A DNA stretch of 64,000 bases from Onchocerca volvulus (lineage: Eukaryota > Nematoda > Chromadorea > Rhabditida > Onchocercidae): the NCBI GenBank assembly GCA_000499405.2, contig HG738138.1, positions 124,001-188,000 on the forward strand, given 5' to 3'. This document shows positions 38,427 to 53,001 of the stretch, piece by piece. The notes beneath the pieces are model-generated. The model saw only the letters and a list, made by a program, of their open reading frames with translations. It did not search any database and was not told the origin of the DNA. The translations under genes and the position numbers were made by a program. Position 1 is the stretch's first letter, and each line of letters opens with the position of its first letter.

Positions 38427-40263
38427 GATCACAAATCTGTTGACAGTTGCATCATGAAAACTTGGAGTGAAATTTTGTAAAAGAGATAGGCAGTGATAGT
38501 CACTGTGATCAATCAAATATTCTTTTAATTATCAGTTGCTATCAATTCGAAATCCGATTTTTCAAAAGAAGGGATTGAAAACTGAACTTACCAGCTTCAA
38601 AGGATCTACCTTATTCAGGTTCTCTCACAAAATAACTTGATCTTCTCTACGAGACTCAGTCAAATGGAGAAGAGGCTCGACTCAACCTTTTTCATTTACT
38701 CATTCATTGGCAACCACACCGTAAACAATCCATTGTTTTCTTAAGAATTTTCCATGACATTGCAATTGTTGAGAAATAAATTTACATTCAAATAACGAGT
38801 TTGTTTAGATTCCATATAGAAGCAGCAGAAAGAAATGATGCAATAGAGCTGTGAACATTACAACACATACGAATGTTGCTACGCCTAAAGTATCAGCTGT
38901 TAAGTTTCGTTACACCGCCGCCCGCCTCTTAACTTATTTCGATTGAGACTCGACTCGGTGCTAAGCAAAATTCATCGAGCTCTGAATCTCTAAAGCTTTT
39001 GTATATTCCTCAGTGGAAAATTCGAAATTTTCTGTCAGTTAATTAAGCCTTGACGTTATGCTTTAGAAAAATAAATACATATCCATCGACTTTTGATCGG
39101 AAAAATCACTCCGCATTGCATAAGATTATCAGCACTATATCAAGAAGCGCAATTTACTTTACACCCGCTATCTCATTTCAGTTATACGTTTAGTCTGAAA
39201 AAGGGAATGAAAGTAAGTGTAAAATTTTAGCTTTCATAGTAAATTGGTGAGTAAAGGCCTGACAAACTATACTGTCTTTGGTAAAAAGATGCATCCGGCA
39301 ATCTAATGCCAAATTTTCGAATTCTAATTTACCTCAGCATGAAATTAGCCAAATGCTAAACGGTCCTAAAGCTACAGGAGAAGCAAATTAATTGGACAAT
39401 CACCCTAATTATCCTAGAAAACCAACTGTGGCTCATTTTCCTCAGATCTTTCCAAGGTAGGTCTGCTCACGAACAAAATCGAAATTTATTGCAACTCTTA
39501 TAACTTTCTGTCAACTATTGTGAAAAAAGACTATGTTTTTTTCGAGATTTTTACAGATGGATCTCCTCAGGCGCATAATTTCAGATTTTGTTTCTTTATA
39601 GAGAAATAATTTGAAATGAAACTTGTTCCGAAATATCGAATCTATTTATCCATGTAAGGTAGTGAGTAGATAATGAATCAGATCTCCTAAAAACTAAGAA
39701 TTTTTGTAATTTAGAAAATCCTCAAATCCAGAAAAATGTGGTAAATTGCAGACCACAACATATTTGAATACATCAATTTGTGCTGTGCGTCCAAATTTTT
39801 AATTATTATCCTATTTTATAAGCAATCGATATGCAAATTTAGAAACTACAGAATCAACAGCGCACACATTTCAACGCTTGTTGTGCCAACGAGTGGTTGC
39901 TTTCGAAAGATAAGCTCTGAGCAATAAAGCTTCACGAGGTTCTTCATTTCCTTCACTTCTTTTCCACTCTTTTGATTTTAGATTTTCAGAATAGCTAATA
40001 CGAATCTGGTAATATTTGACAACACTGATACATTCATTGCTCAATCTTGATATAAAGGTTCCATTTTGTGATCACAATTATCTGCTTTATATTCTTCTTT
40101 CATCCAATCACTGCATCTCTCGGAGAGGTAAGTACACCGGAAAAAGCTGTGCATAAACTTCCGTAGAATCCTCCACCATCTACTTGCCAAAATTCCCGCG
40201 TGAAAAACTTCAACCAGACGTTCTATCTTCTTGAACTGATGGAAACCAATTCTTATCGATTTA

Positions 40264-40680
40264 TCAAAAACGAAAAGGGAGCTCCACGGCGGCCAGACCT
40301 ACAAAGGAAGTCGTAGACAGACTTATAAAGCAAGCAGGGATATAACTTGACAGAATGAACCCGTGTACTATAAATGCGACAAGAACGCAGTAAGTATGGT
40401 AAGCCATACACCGTATCCTGTCAGGGGAGGAGTACCACACAGGTTCCCTGACATAGTCATCTATGTAAAGTACGGTACTGTAACGGAACCCGACACCTAT
40501 CGCTATCTTTCCCATTCTCTTTAGTCTATCTCTTCCGATTAAGGTAATGCTCCCACCCCGGGCGGCGGCAACCCACTTCCAATCGTAAATACCTGGAAGA
40601 AATCTCGCTGATCTGTCACACTTCATCCTTATGTCAAATAACACGGCAAGTCTCTCACATTTCTCTGCCCCTCTTCCCAC
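40264..40680 (-). CDS. Orphan ORF, 138 aa, possible membrane protein
   Basis: An uninterrupted frame in a patch clearly richer in G+C than the AT-rich surroundings. The first half is basic and soluble (FLPGIYDWKWVAAARGG, then LIGRDRLKRMGKIAIG). The second half contains a hydrophobic stretch (YCVLVAFIVHGFILSSYIPA) that could span a membrane. I do not recognise the family. The ATG lacks a clear nearby splice acceptor and the frame could be an exon, a relic of an insertion, or chance. An intronless 138-codon frame is unusual among the genes here, whose exons are mostly under 300 nt. Low confidence. Confidence 0.3.
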   Translation of the reverse strand: MGRGAEKCERLAVLFDIRMKCDRSARFLPGIYDWKWVAAARGGSITLIGRDRLKRMGKIAIGVGFRYSTVLYIDDYVREPVWYSSPDRIRCMAYHTYCVLVAFIVHGFILSSYIPACFISLSTTSFVGLAAVELPFRF

Positions 40681-43100
40681 ACTTCCTTCATTTTTATGTG
40701 TTGTGAGAATTGCGTTCCTTGCAAAACATCCCGAGTCGCACTTTACCGATGCGCGTTATTCCACGTGTTGCTAGCTGAAGGGACTGATAATTGATAGTGA
40801 GTCAATTGAATTGATAACGTGCGCATTAATTTTGACGTCTCAGTTCATACCTATCATTCCTGGAATAAGTAGGAAAAGGTTGAGAGAATATTCGGGAAAT
40901 CGACTTGGTTAGAGGTATCTGTGTTCCGTTTCGTGAACAGTTGGTCAGCTGGTAAGTTCGAGCATCAACCCCGTCATTTCTGTAGGACAACTTTCAGCCA
41001 TTCAGTACTTTCCCATCCTTTAACCATCCCAAGAGCGTTGCAGACAAATCAGGCCATTCGTCGTTTGCAGTTGATATTACGAATGGCTATACAGTAGGAC
41101 TCGTTTTATTATCCATGCTTTTTATCCCAACTACGCCACCAGTTCAGCTAGCAATTTCTCCTTCGCTTTCCACATAACTTAGTTCCAATGTATCTGTGCA
41201 TTTTTCGTGGATATTCGTTCGTCATCAAGTCCATCCATCAGTCATCATTCATCTTTTTCCATATCTCCCTTTCATTGCTTCAGTTATGTCTAGAATATGT
41301 TACACAGTGACTTGAGGAGTCATTAGGAATTTTCATTCTTTTATCTGCACCATCCGTACCCGCAATGAGAATTCGACTTCATAAAATGAACATAACAGAA
41401 GACTTTCCATTATCAAAGATCTGGAAATTTATTGGAATATTTCTCGTCTGCTCAATTTCGTACCATAAACGTTATTTATTTCTATTATTTGCTTCGAACA
41501 GGGAGAAGATATCCGTTTTACAGATTTCAATAGACTACTTTTTCCAGTTTCACATTGAGCTGAGAACATTATCTCCATTTGTTTCTCCAATGGTTCTTTA
41601 TTAACACTAAGTATTTTTGATTGAGGAGCGCACTGAGAAGTTGAAATATTTCCTCCTTCCTTAGTGCACAATCATCTCTTGATTTAACTTGTTTGAAAGG
41701 CCTTCAAATACGTAGGTAAAAGCTATCCTAGTAAAAGAATGTCCCTTTTTGCTGGTCGTTATATTCAGTAACCATGAATCAGCTATCACAGAATGAATCG
41801 AAGTCGTAAAAAAGTGTTATCTATAAAACTAAATCGGAAAATATTCGAGAGTATTAGAGAATATCATATTCCGTGTACTTTTTGAACCCAATCATATTCC
41901 GTGTACTTTTTTGAAACTATATGTTGATAGCTAATTGCATCATCCGATCTTTTAAGTACTCAGTTGTTTCCATGTCCTATATTACATTCCTGGAACTTTT
42001 ATGTGACGAGAAACACACCAGTTAGTAACTTTCGGTATTTATCTCTCCTTTTATAAATATCATTGTTCGATTTATTCCGTTGGATATTTCCAATTTTTCC
42101 GTGACCATGTCTATTCATAATTCGCTCACTTGGAAATGGCACTGAAATGCCCCAGCGAATTCTTCGCCTTCCTTTTGAATTTTTCGTCATTTCAATTTCC
42201 TTTCACAATGTTTCTCGTTTCATACAGTGTAATGGCTGATTCAGTTTTGTTCAAGTTTTGTTTGCTCCAGATCGACTGACGAGAAGAGTTGAAATTTCAA
42301 ATTATTCCACATTTCTCTGCTTTTTCAGTTAACCATTCTTTCCCCTCCCCACCATGATTTTTGAAACTGGACTTTTCGAACTTGATATTTCTGCTGCTTT
42401 TGGAAATTCCATTTTTCTTGTAGTCTTTATACGCCATTTTTCATATTCTACACAGAAGAGTACTTCTGATTGGCAGTGCATCTTGTTGTAGCTTCCACAA
42501 TTATTGACGACATTCAATGTTGCTGCATCTCTGTATTTACTGGTCATTTCAAAATTATTGTAGTATAGCGTCACATTCGTTATTCTAGAACTCAATAGTC
42601 TATGAAAAGTTACAAAATGTCTTGGATTATCGGCATTAAAGTTCTTTTTGCGAATATTTCCCACGACCATCACAGTTTTTTAATCGATGTAAAACGTATG
42701 AGATTGGCTAATGAATTCGACGCCTATTGTCAATCTGCGATAGCGTTAGCGAAATCTTAGAATGCTGTTTTCATCTATTTCTCACTTAATCAAACGTTTT
42801 GATCTTGGATTTCCTAATGGCTTGAATATCAACACCCTCTCCAATTTCTCATCTTCTTTTGATTGGTCGAGAAAATTCCAGTCAAAGGTTTAAATTTATG
42901 TGTCATCGAATGAGATACTATAGTGAGTGACCTCGTAATCCTAAGTTTTAACGACTACTTGTCCACATCTATCCGTCCTAGGTTAATCGATTAATAATTA
43001 TAAGTTGACTTATTTCCCGTCATTGTTTTTGAGAAGTAGCTGATATGTAGAAAGATAAAGAAAGTTTTTTTCCTTCATTCTTGAAGTTTTATAAATTTGT

Positions 43101-43108
43101 TTTTTTAG
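43101..43108 (+). promoter_or_regulatory. Likely spliced-leader acceptor
   Basis: TTTTTTAG, 17 bases before the ATG at 43126, with no in-frame upstream exon. It matches the worm trans-splice acceptor pattern. Inference only. Confidence 0.45.
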
Positions 43109-43125
43109 AGAATCGTAAAAAATCG

Positions 43126-44808
43126 ATGCCGACCGGAAAAGAACAAGACAAGCGTAATAATTATAAGAAGCCTCAAAACAAGGTTTTTTTTTTATTATTG
43201 AACAGAGAGTTTCAAATATTAGAAAATAAATATTATAACTTTTCAACTGAGTCACAGTTTCTTTTTTGGATACTCTATATCTGTAGGGGTTTTCGACCGC
43301 TTCTTGGGAGGATCGTTTAGCGGATAATCGAGAGGAGGACGATGGCGCTATCACCGATCCAGAATTGATTGCTGAAAGAGAGTATGCTCTCGAGCATGGT
43401 ACTGAATTCGACGTGAATTTGAGTGGCGGAGGAGATCTTGCGATGGTGGCTGGCAGTGAGCCTGAACGTAAGTAGCTAATTTTAAATCATTAGCAATTCT
43501 GATATGTTCGAAATATTAGATTTGCTGTGAAAGATGATGGGTTAATGTTTTGCACTGGATAATGGGATTTGAAGAGATTGATTTGATGTTGCTACATATC
43601 AGAAGTGATTTGATCTGTGTCATGAATTCGAGAAAAAATGTCATGGTTGATTGCTGCCATTCACAGTTGGTCTCAAATATTATTAATTTTTTATTCAAAG
43701 AAGAGTACTACAAAGTAGTTTATTGAAACACATCTAGTTAATACTTGATACTCTTTCAGTATTTACTTCATTTTCAGAAAAATCCGCCGATAAGGCGAAG
43801 AAAGATGCGCTAATTTCTGCCAAAATTAAACAGGCGAAAGCAGATCGCAAAGCACGTGGAAGAGGCGTTTCTGGAAGCATGTGCAAGAAAGATAAGGATA
43901 TTTCATATGGTAATTGTGTATGTTTATTTCGATTTGTCATAGAATATTTTGAAATTTTTGTTGTGATTTATTATCATTTCTCTTCTTGCATAATATCAAA
44001 AACATTCATATTGTACGAGAGTCGGGTAGTAGTTTTGCATCAAATTTTGGATTTTTTTTTTATAAAATATTAATGTTCCATTTTTCATTCTTTGATATTC
44101 TTTGCCTATTTTCAGGTGGTTTCCACACGCTCATGGACATGGACGTTTATTATGGGTTAGATGATGAATACGGCACCTACATGTCGGATACGGAGGAGCC
44201 TTTTGATGGCCATGAAGACGGTTATGAAGGCGCTGTTTGCCAAGGTATTCGTTTTTCTTAATTTTTGTTGTTCTTTTGGTGTAATGAGATAGTTTTCTGG
44301 ATCTGGATGTTAACTGAGAATTGACTAGCATTTGAATTATGTGTTATATGTTGTACTTTCAGATAAAAAGGAGAAGGTGGACCAGACGACAACTGATCTC
44401 ATCAGTGAGGATGTAAACAAAATGTCTTTGAATGATAAGGATGAGGCAGAGGTAACATATATTTTATTCAGTAATCCTTTACTAAAAATCGATCATCGGT
44501 AACTTTGTTAGTCATTTTAACCCGTCCTTATTGTGAAGGATTAAAATTTCTACCTGCTAACTGCAAAAATCTAGTTAGTGATAAAATGATTAAAATCTAA
44601 TGAAGTAATGCTCTTATGGTCTCAAGTAGAATGAAGGAGAGACATTTACTCTCCATATTGTATTTTATTTGCTAACATTCATTTTTGTAGATGGTGAATC
44701 TTGAAGTTATTAGCATTCTAATTTTAGGACGGTGACCGTCCGGGACCGAGTCGATCGCATCATGGAACAAGCGATGATGAGAAACCGAAGCGCCTCTACC
44801 GCATGTAA
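43126..44808 (+). CDS. Acidic 222-aa protein, function unknown
   Basis: Six exons with matching phases: 43126-43182, 43287-43467, 43778-43909, 44116-44244, 44363-44451, 44728-44808. The protein starts MPTGKEQDKRNNYKKPQNK (basic, disordered), then has TASWEDRLADNREEDDGAI and LIAEREYALEHGTEFDVNL, a Lys/Ala-rich helical stretch (AKKDALISAKIKQAKADRKAR), a Tyr/Asp-rich segment (MDVYYGLDDEYGTYMSDTEE) and a polar C-terminus ending PKRLYRM. No signal peptide or membrane segment. I do not recognise a domain; the charge pattern suggests a soluble, largely disordered protein. Consistent phase at all five junctions makes the gene itself solid. Its 5' end has a spliced-leader-like acceptor. Confidence 0.8.
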
Positions 44809-46370
44809 ATCTGTTGGTATTGAAACCGCAGATTTCTCTATTGATGAATACTAACATATGTCGTTTTCTTTTATTGTTTTTTCGGGTCTTAACTGTGCTA
44901 ATCTTACGTCTGTGCTTTAATAGAATTGTGTACATACGGTTTCATCGATGATTTCAGGAGTATTGTTATCTATCATTGTTACTGAATTAAATTCATTCCA
45001 TTACATATGATTTGCGTCTTAACACAATTATTCTCAGTTCTTTCGGTCGCACATATTTCAAATCCGACAGTGTTCGAACTTTATTTAGTTTCGAGACTTT
45101 TTGTGTAGAATAAATAATTTATTTTGAGATAATAGTTTCCAGGACTGGCTTATTGGTAAGAGATTCGTGTAACTCTACAGTACGCATTTGCAATAGTTGT
45201 TTGTGTTTCGTTGCTTGCATGCAAGGGGAATTGTATTTATCGTAATCTTCGCTTCAGTCACATAGTGTTTCGTACTAAAAAAAGTTTCGACACTCACAGA
45301 AGTTTGTGTATATCCTAGACTTTACGTAAATGCGTATTATGATTTTTTTTTCTTTTTTTTTTTTTTCATAAATGGGAAATGGAATCAGTTGTAATCGTTT
45401 GCCTTGTGAAGCACAGAGTGCATTCATCAAGGATTTGCTTCAATTCTCAACTTGTAACAATCCAAATGGACCAGTATCATTCGCCATATAATATTTAATA
45501 GTACCGTCTGAAGGTCGGATATACCTTGGATGTGGACCAAATTGTAAGGGTATGAGACAAGGGTTTTCGTAGTCGAGCCGTATTAATTTACATAGGTAGT
45601 GATTTATCGCAACACGCAATAGTATGGTATCATAGCCTAAAATGGTTGATGAGGAAGTGAGGGTGCTGAGTGGGTAGCTCGTGTAAGGTTGTGTTAGGGA
45701 AGAGGACGGGTTAATTAGCATATTTACTTTGGGTTTTGGGGATTTCGGAACTAATTTCGACGTAAGTTACGGCAATTCGGTGGAAAGAGCATCTTTTGAA
45801 GGCAAAAGATTCGCGGTATGGAATGCACAATCCAATTAATGAGGTTGAATTGTGTATTGGCTTGTAACATTATGTCTTACATTCAAGCTTGTGACTGCTT
45901 TGATTTAATTATATTGTAGTTACTGCTTATATTTTTGTGCATTTTTTGTTCGAAAACTTTGTCTGCCTCATTATTTTATGTTTCCATCAGTGATAAATGA
46001 AAAATATAAATTTACGGTCGACATAGATACATTTGACTCTATTAGAGTTAGTTGATACATATACGGGATTTGGATGGACGCTATTCCCGACGGAACATTT
46101 TTTGTAAATCATAAAGCCCTTTTTTCGAAGTGAAAAATTTTTCTCGGAGCAAAGATGTTTTTGTGACTGAAGTTTTTTTAGGGACAAGGATTTTCTTCTT
46201 GAAAGTTTAACATTTTTTCCCAAGTAAAGATGTAAGATGTCCTCGTTGTAAAAAAGATGCGGAAAGATGGAATTTGGTAAATTCTAGCATACTATGCTGG
46301 AATTTAGCTGAAAACGAAAATTTTCTAGAAATTGTTTTTAGACGCAGAAACATTTATACATTTATTGCTA
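44809..46370. other. Intergenic region, no gene seen
   Basis: A poly-T tract lies near 45342-45366. Other short ORFs have no recognisable similarity. It ends at a possible trans-splice acceptor (TATGCAG at 46369-46375) in front of the nucleolin-like gene. Confidence 0.5.
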
Positions 46371-46388
46371 TGCAGGTTGCAGGAAATA

Positions 46389-49300
46389 ATGTCCAGCGAA
46401 TTCAGTACACGTGGGGGCGGTATCCACAAAAACTTCAATTCACATCGAGGTGATTCTATGTCTCGTGGAAGAAATCGCAGTAAATTTTCGACACGAGGAG
46501 CCAGACGTGGTGGAATATCACCGAAAAGAGGTGGCAATCATAGTGATTTGTTTAGCCGCGGGCGCGGATTTGGAAAGGGTAAATTTCCATACTATCTTTT
46601 TAAGATATTGTCCTTTTTCTTTGAATTTAAAATTTAAAGCCTAGCCTTTCTTCTTTTTGTTGATTACTTAGGGATGACTGGAACTGTTGATACTAGCTGT
46701 TTTCGTTATGCATTTTTCTTCTAGGTAGTAATCGTGGTGGAAGAGGCAATTGGAGTGATCGTGGTGGAAGAGGTAGTAGAGGTGATCGTGGAAGAGGTGG
46801 ACACGGTAGAAGTGATCAAGGAAGAAAAGGGTTTCTCGCAAATAATGGAGATGGTTTAGGTTTTAAAAAGCGAATGAGCTTTGATATCGACAACAGAATT
46901 AATAAAGGTAATTTTAAAACTTTGCTTTTTGCAGTGCTTCATACTTGAAATAAAGAAGTAGTGAATTGTTTAAAAATACTGCTACTGGCTGTGAAATCTT
47001 ATCGGTGTATAAATTGAAAATCTCTTTAATAAATTACATTTAGTTGATGGTGACCACTGTAATAAATGATGTGCTCCTTTCATAATTTGAAACTATTAAT
47101 TACAACTGAAACGTTATTTTAAGAACAAAAGTCAGGAGATGGGAAGAAGAACGAAAATAAGTACAAAAAATCAATGTCGGAACCATCAACTCCTGCAACT
47201 GTAAAATTTAGAAAATATGAAATGGATTCTGAACATGACGAAGATGAGGTTATCCACTTTTGTTCTTTTAATCTTCTCTTCCCGGTATTTGTAATATGAA
47301 TTCATACCATTGTTTCGTCGAATGTGTTTACCTTTGCAGGAGATCGATAAAAAACAGTACTTTTCACTTCTTAAAATTATGTCTGCTTCTTAACATCACC
47401 CATCTAAATTTTAGTTGATGACAGACGTTTTCTTTTCAGGAAATGAGCATCTCAGATATACAAGACGAAGAAATAAGTAGGTTTTACCTTTTCGATTCAT
47501 CATGTTATATAGTTGAAATTTATGTTTAGCACATTTAAGAGATCCAAACGTCTCCTTATTTCATGCGAAATTTCCTTTCAGCCACAAAAACATCTGAAAA
47601 GATTGCTGCTGATATAACATCGAAACAGAGAAAAGCACTTTCGCCAAAAAACAGCTCGAATTTCACACAGATAATAAGTGCTAAAGGTTTACCGAAAATG
47701 AAGGTAATTCCTGAAAATTTTCAAAAACGAAGTGTTTTCCGTCTCTTTTTTCCTAAGGTTGCATAGAAGTCTTAAATTGTTATTGCTCCATAAATATCTC
47801 AGTTCGCTAAATGTTTTTTCTACGATTACCTTATAAAAATATAGTGTTTTTGCAGGGTGCGCTTAAACGAGAAAAAGATAAGAAAGGCGATAAAGGTAAA
47901 AAATCGTTTAATTGTATCCCGTATAAATCTCATCGACTTTTGAGGGAATGTATCTAGTAAACAATCATCTTATAGCAAATTTAAGATTCTAAATAAAGTT
48001 GGACAAATGTGTAGGCGACCTGTTGAACTGTTTTAAGAAATTATTGCAAAAAATTTCCCTCTACGAATTATGAATTCATCATTATCGATCATCCATTAAT
48101 CAGCTTACAAATCTTCAAAATTTTTGTTTACCAAAGTAAGCATACAACTAACCAACTAACCTCTCGACCATTCATCAACTAACCTGATCTATTTCTTTCT
48201 ATGTATCCTTTCTTGAGAGGGACTAGAAATTTGATTACTATTTTATTAATTACTGTTTCATAATTCCAGAACTCGTAGCAAGTCGGAGAGTTAAGAAGGC
48301 CCAAATGACCAGTTTTGAAAGTGAAGAGGACGATGGAGTAAGAATTTTAATATTGAATTTTCTCTCAAATTTTTTTTTCATATATATATATATAACATAT
48401 TCCTGACCTCTTATCTTCAAGTGTTTATTTCTTAGTTTTTACAGGAAGAAACTGATGATGGTGATGAAGATGAGGATGATAGCAATGATGAAGAAGATGA
48501 GGATGATAGCAATGACGAAGGTATTTTCTGAATTCTACAATTTTCGTGTATTTATCCTTCTCGGTTATGATTAGTTCTCACATTTAACATGGCTGTTTAT
48601 GAAGATTATTTCAAAAATGCTGGGAATAGAAGCAAAAAAGAGCTTTATTTATCTCTTTATCGGCGATGATGCACAAACTTCACTTTTATTCGAAAACATA
48701 TGTGATTAACAAAAACTGAGTCGATATCTATTCCTAATGATAATGTTTATATCGGCAATTAATGATTATATAGTTGTTGTTTGTTAAAGCCGACTTTTCG
48801 GTCGGAAAAATTCGGAAATTCAAGTACGAAACACATTGAATTACAGTGAGAACATAGTTTTACGGCACAGTTAGAAACATTCTCCTAAAGTGTTTATTTT
48901 TAGGTGTTGAAGAGAAAGTTGCTAAGAAGAATGTGAATAGCGTTGCTGAAATTGGTGAATCAGACGAATATGAAGATGAAGAAAGTTTAGAAGACGAAGA
49001 TGAGGAGGAAGTACCTTCTGAAGGTATTCTGTTACCATAGGATTATAGAGACTAATTAAATGAGTCAGTTTAATTATTATATTGTATGGTGTAGAGTACG
49101 TTAAATCAGATCAATTTTTCCAGTAAAACCAACACCTGCTTCTACTCCTGGCAATGCAGTGCATTTGAAGAGTGCACTTAAAACGCCTGGTACTGGAAAA
49201 TCAAGCAAAAAGGTTTCACTTTCTGCCACAACTGCGACTACTCCAAAAACGTTATTGAAGGTTGGTTTGTTTCTGACGAGATCTGGTTTTTTTTTTTTCA

Positions 49301-52300
49301 TTCATTATGCTATTTCTCAATAATGTTCGCTTGGTATATAGTGAGTCATTTATTGGAAATAAAGTTAGCCATTGTTTCAACGCAGTAAAATTCTAGAATA
49401 AACCAGTCACACCTCATCCACAAACCAAATCGAGCAAAAATAAGGCAAGGCGGCTGAAATTCGAAGAATCTGATGAAAGCGATGAGTATGAAGAGAATGA
49501 TGATGAAAAGGATGAAGAGGACTTTAAAATGAATGATAGGGGAATGAAAGTAATGCGAAGTGATGATTCAGAGGATGAAGACGAAGACGAAGACGAAGAA
49601 ATGACGGATGACGATGAAGGAGAAAGTGATGAAGAAAACGGGATAAATACTGCGAAAAAGTCGATGACAGATGTCAAGACAGGACTTGCAAAAGTAAGAA
49701 ATTGTGATTTGGAATTTATCAAGACATGATAGTTCAATAAACAATATATTCTTCATTAAATTGGGCCGTTAATTAAAATTAATAATATATAAATAATCTA
49801 TGCTGTTCTGGCCATAGTGGCTCTGTTGTAACGATTGTAGATGGAATGAATGTCATCCAAATGGCTGACATTTGAGGTCTAGAAAACCTAGTTGCAAGTT
49901 GGTACATTGTTTTTAATGGAATTGTTTAATGGAAATTAGGTCCTGGTATTAGCTACCTGGATGATAAGGGAAAATGCAATGTTTTCCCTAGCAGACTCAA
50001 ATTATAACGTTCGCATATAATTAAAAAAGTCAAATTTTTAGAACAATGAAAACGATCAGCGCTTTAGTCCAAGATTCAAGATTTAATCCAAATCATGAGA
50101 TTGATCTTTGTTTGAGGAAGTGCTGGATCAGTAAAATTTTAAATTTCAGACGAAACAGGAAGGGCTCATTGAAGCAATTCAAAATAGAAAGGACAGGATC
50201 ACTCTGAAAGAAAGTAAAAACGATAAAGGAACTGAGGAGAAAGTAGTTTTTGATGTTTTTTAGATTATGGACAATATCGTTTTCTAAAAATTTAGATTCC
50301 TCATCATCCTAAGATTTCAGATAAGCTGAAAAGACACTTGACTAATCCGAGTTCATTTCACAAGCTAGTGTCTGTTTATGAACGACTTTTTGCCACGAGA
50401 CGAATCTCTCGATAATCCTATTACTTTTGGACTCTTGCACATAGATTCTGTCTTAGAAATCTTAGTAATTAAAATTACTGCTCTTTTCAATATTATTTAA
50501 AAAAAATTTTTTTTTTTGAGATTTTTTGATGAAAAGATTGATAAGAGAATACTCAACATTAAAACATATATTTATATGTCTTTTTGATGAAAAGATTGAT
50601 AAGAAATGAAACGCTATTGGTTTTGCAAGAATATCTAGTTGGCCAGAAAAATGTTTGGTTAGCATACTGAACATACTAATTAGTTATTCGTAATTGGATC
50701 ATTAGCAAATCGTCATGAAGTAGGTGTGGAACTCATGTCTTCAATTAAAAATATGTTTGCGTTTATTCAGGTAAACGCGATCGCTGATAAGGAAGAGACG
50801 AAAGGAGTAAAAAGGAAATGTGAAGATGGGCCATCGCTAAAGGTATGGATTTCATTATATATTTTTTTGTGTTAAGGCAGTTCTGGCTTTTTGAGTTGGA
50901 ATTGGTACAAATGGATTTATTTTAGCTGGAGGATGCAAAAGAAGTGATCAAAGAGGAACAAAAGAGGCGAGAAGAACGTGACAAAAAATCACTATTTGTG
51001 CGAGGATTACCCAAAGATGTAAAATTGGGTCAGTTAAAAGCTTTGCATAATGACATTCTATATGTACGTCATATGCCACATCGCAAGTAAGCATTCATTA
51101 ATTTTAAATCAAACGTTGTTTCAAGATTTCCATATATATATATATATATATTTTTTGTAACTATAAATTTTGAAAAAAATTCATCTGCTTATTGTACAGA
51201 ATTCTGTTATTGTCAAAAATATGTTCTTAAAAAGAGAATTCCAGCTTTGCATGGTTAATATTCGCAAGTGAAAAGCTTTGTGAGAAGGCATATGAGGACA
51301 TATCAAAGCAAACTGTCGAAGGTCGAACATTAACTGTCGATTTTTGTGGAGCAAAGGCAAAAACACGCCCTCAAAAGGATAGAAGTCAATTACCCATCAA
51401 TCCCCTGGAATTATTTGTTGGTGGCTTACCGCCGTCAACATCCAAAGATCAGATGAAAGTGATCTTTCGACAAGCAACCAATATCAGCTTTCCGAAGCAA
51501 GCAAGAAATAAGAACAAATTGTAAGCCAATCAATTCTAAAATTCGTCAGATGTTTAAAATTTGAAGTCTGAAGAATGTTTTTCTGTAAGGTATTTTTGGA
51601 CTGCTAAGTTCTCAGCTACAACAGAAATTTTTTTTTTTTAAAAAAAAAGTTGTACTAGCTATACGTAGGTTTTTCAATCTTTTGCGGCCGATTTGATGGT
51701 TGAAGATATTTTTAGTTGTATTGAGAAAAGGGTTTGTAATTTTATATGTAAAATTTCCAGATACTGCTTTGTACAGTTTGGTAATGAAAAGGAGGCCCGA
51801 GAAGCATTCGAGAAAGGAAAGACTCTGAAGATTAACGGCGTACCGGTTGATGTCCTATATGCTCGAATACGCAAAGGTAATGGTTAACATCTTTTGCTTG
51901 AAATTCTTCATGTAAAATATTTTTTCCACTTTTGCAAATCTCTAGAAATGTTAAAGCCGATAAGTGAGTAACATTCTGTTATACTTGTATTGTAGGGATA
52001 ATAAATGAAGCAAAACTACCGAAGGCGAATCAGGATTCCGATTTGTCAAATGGTATTGGGACAAAATCGGGAATAAAGAATTTGCCAAAAAGAAGTGAAG
52101 TAAATGGCGATACAACAAGCGAAGGAATTGAATCCTCAGAGGAAGGCATTGAGGAAATGGTTTGTTTTTTGTCTCCCATTGTACTCAGTATTGCTGAACC
52201 CGCAGTTTTCTTTTTTTTTTTTTTTTGCGCTTTTTGCAATTTTTTAAAATTGTACTTTTCAATGTCCTGCAGCATTGTCGCCAGATTTGAAGAAATTACA

Positions 52301-52956
52301 ACGCAACATAGTATTTGCCTTGCAAATAGAAATATTTTTTATTCTGTTTTTCAGTCTTCATTTCAGGATTATTCAGTTTCGAAACCCAAAAAGGCGAAAC
52401 TAGCTAAAGCAGAGAGTCCTAAAATGCTGCGTAAAACAGAAAAAAAACAGAAAAAAACTGAAGTGAAGGTAGGCGCACATCCTTTCATATTTTTATTGCG
52501 TAGTATAAGTTTAGGGAAGTACAGTCTGATCAACACGTTTTTCCGTTACTGAGAGCAATCATTTGTGAATATGCCTCAAAGGTTTCAAGTGATTTTTTTT
52601 TTCTTTTTTCTGACACATTGATCTCTTTTTTGTTCTCCCTTATTCATCTGTGGAAGAGCCCGAAGTTCGGGAAGAACTAATCTTGAATAAGCTGAAGTAT
52701 TTATCATTTCTAGTATATTTGAAATATGTATTTTTAGTGTACAACCGCATCTAAATCGAATTTGAAAGGTTCCAGTGGAAAAATACTATTTGGACAAAGC
52801 AAAGTTAATTCAGAAAGCGACAAATTGACTGGCGATAACGAGGAAAAGAATAATAATACTGATGATAATAATATCAATGACGTTGTTGATGATGATGATA
52901 ATGATGATGATGATAATGATAATGATGATACTGATGATGATGATGATGATGACGAC

Positions 52957-53001
<45 letters not shown>

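Larger units (their letters stand above)
38437..43108. other. Divergent intergenic region
   Basis: 4.7 kb between the sarcoglycan and 43126 genes. Apart from the orphan ORF at 40264-40680 no coding exon is recognised. A direct repeat (ATCATATTCCGTGTACTTTT, two copies 28 bp apart) lies at 41863-41915. Confidence 0.5.

Noticed and set aside
46411..46644. Second frame over the first nucleolin exon
   Set aside because: The RGG-box frame at 46389-46578 has the right splice phase with the next exon; this frame does not.
49414..49737. Minus-strand Ser-rich ORF (and 52734-53042 minus)
   Set aside because: Reverse complement of the Asp/Glu codon repeats of the nucleolin-like gene; the poly-Ser frames are shadows.
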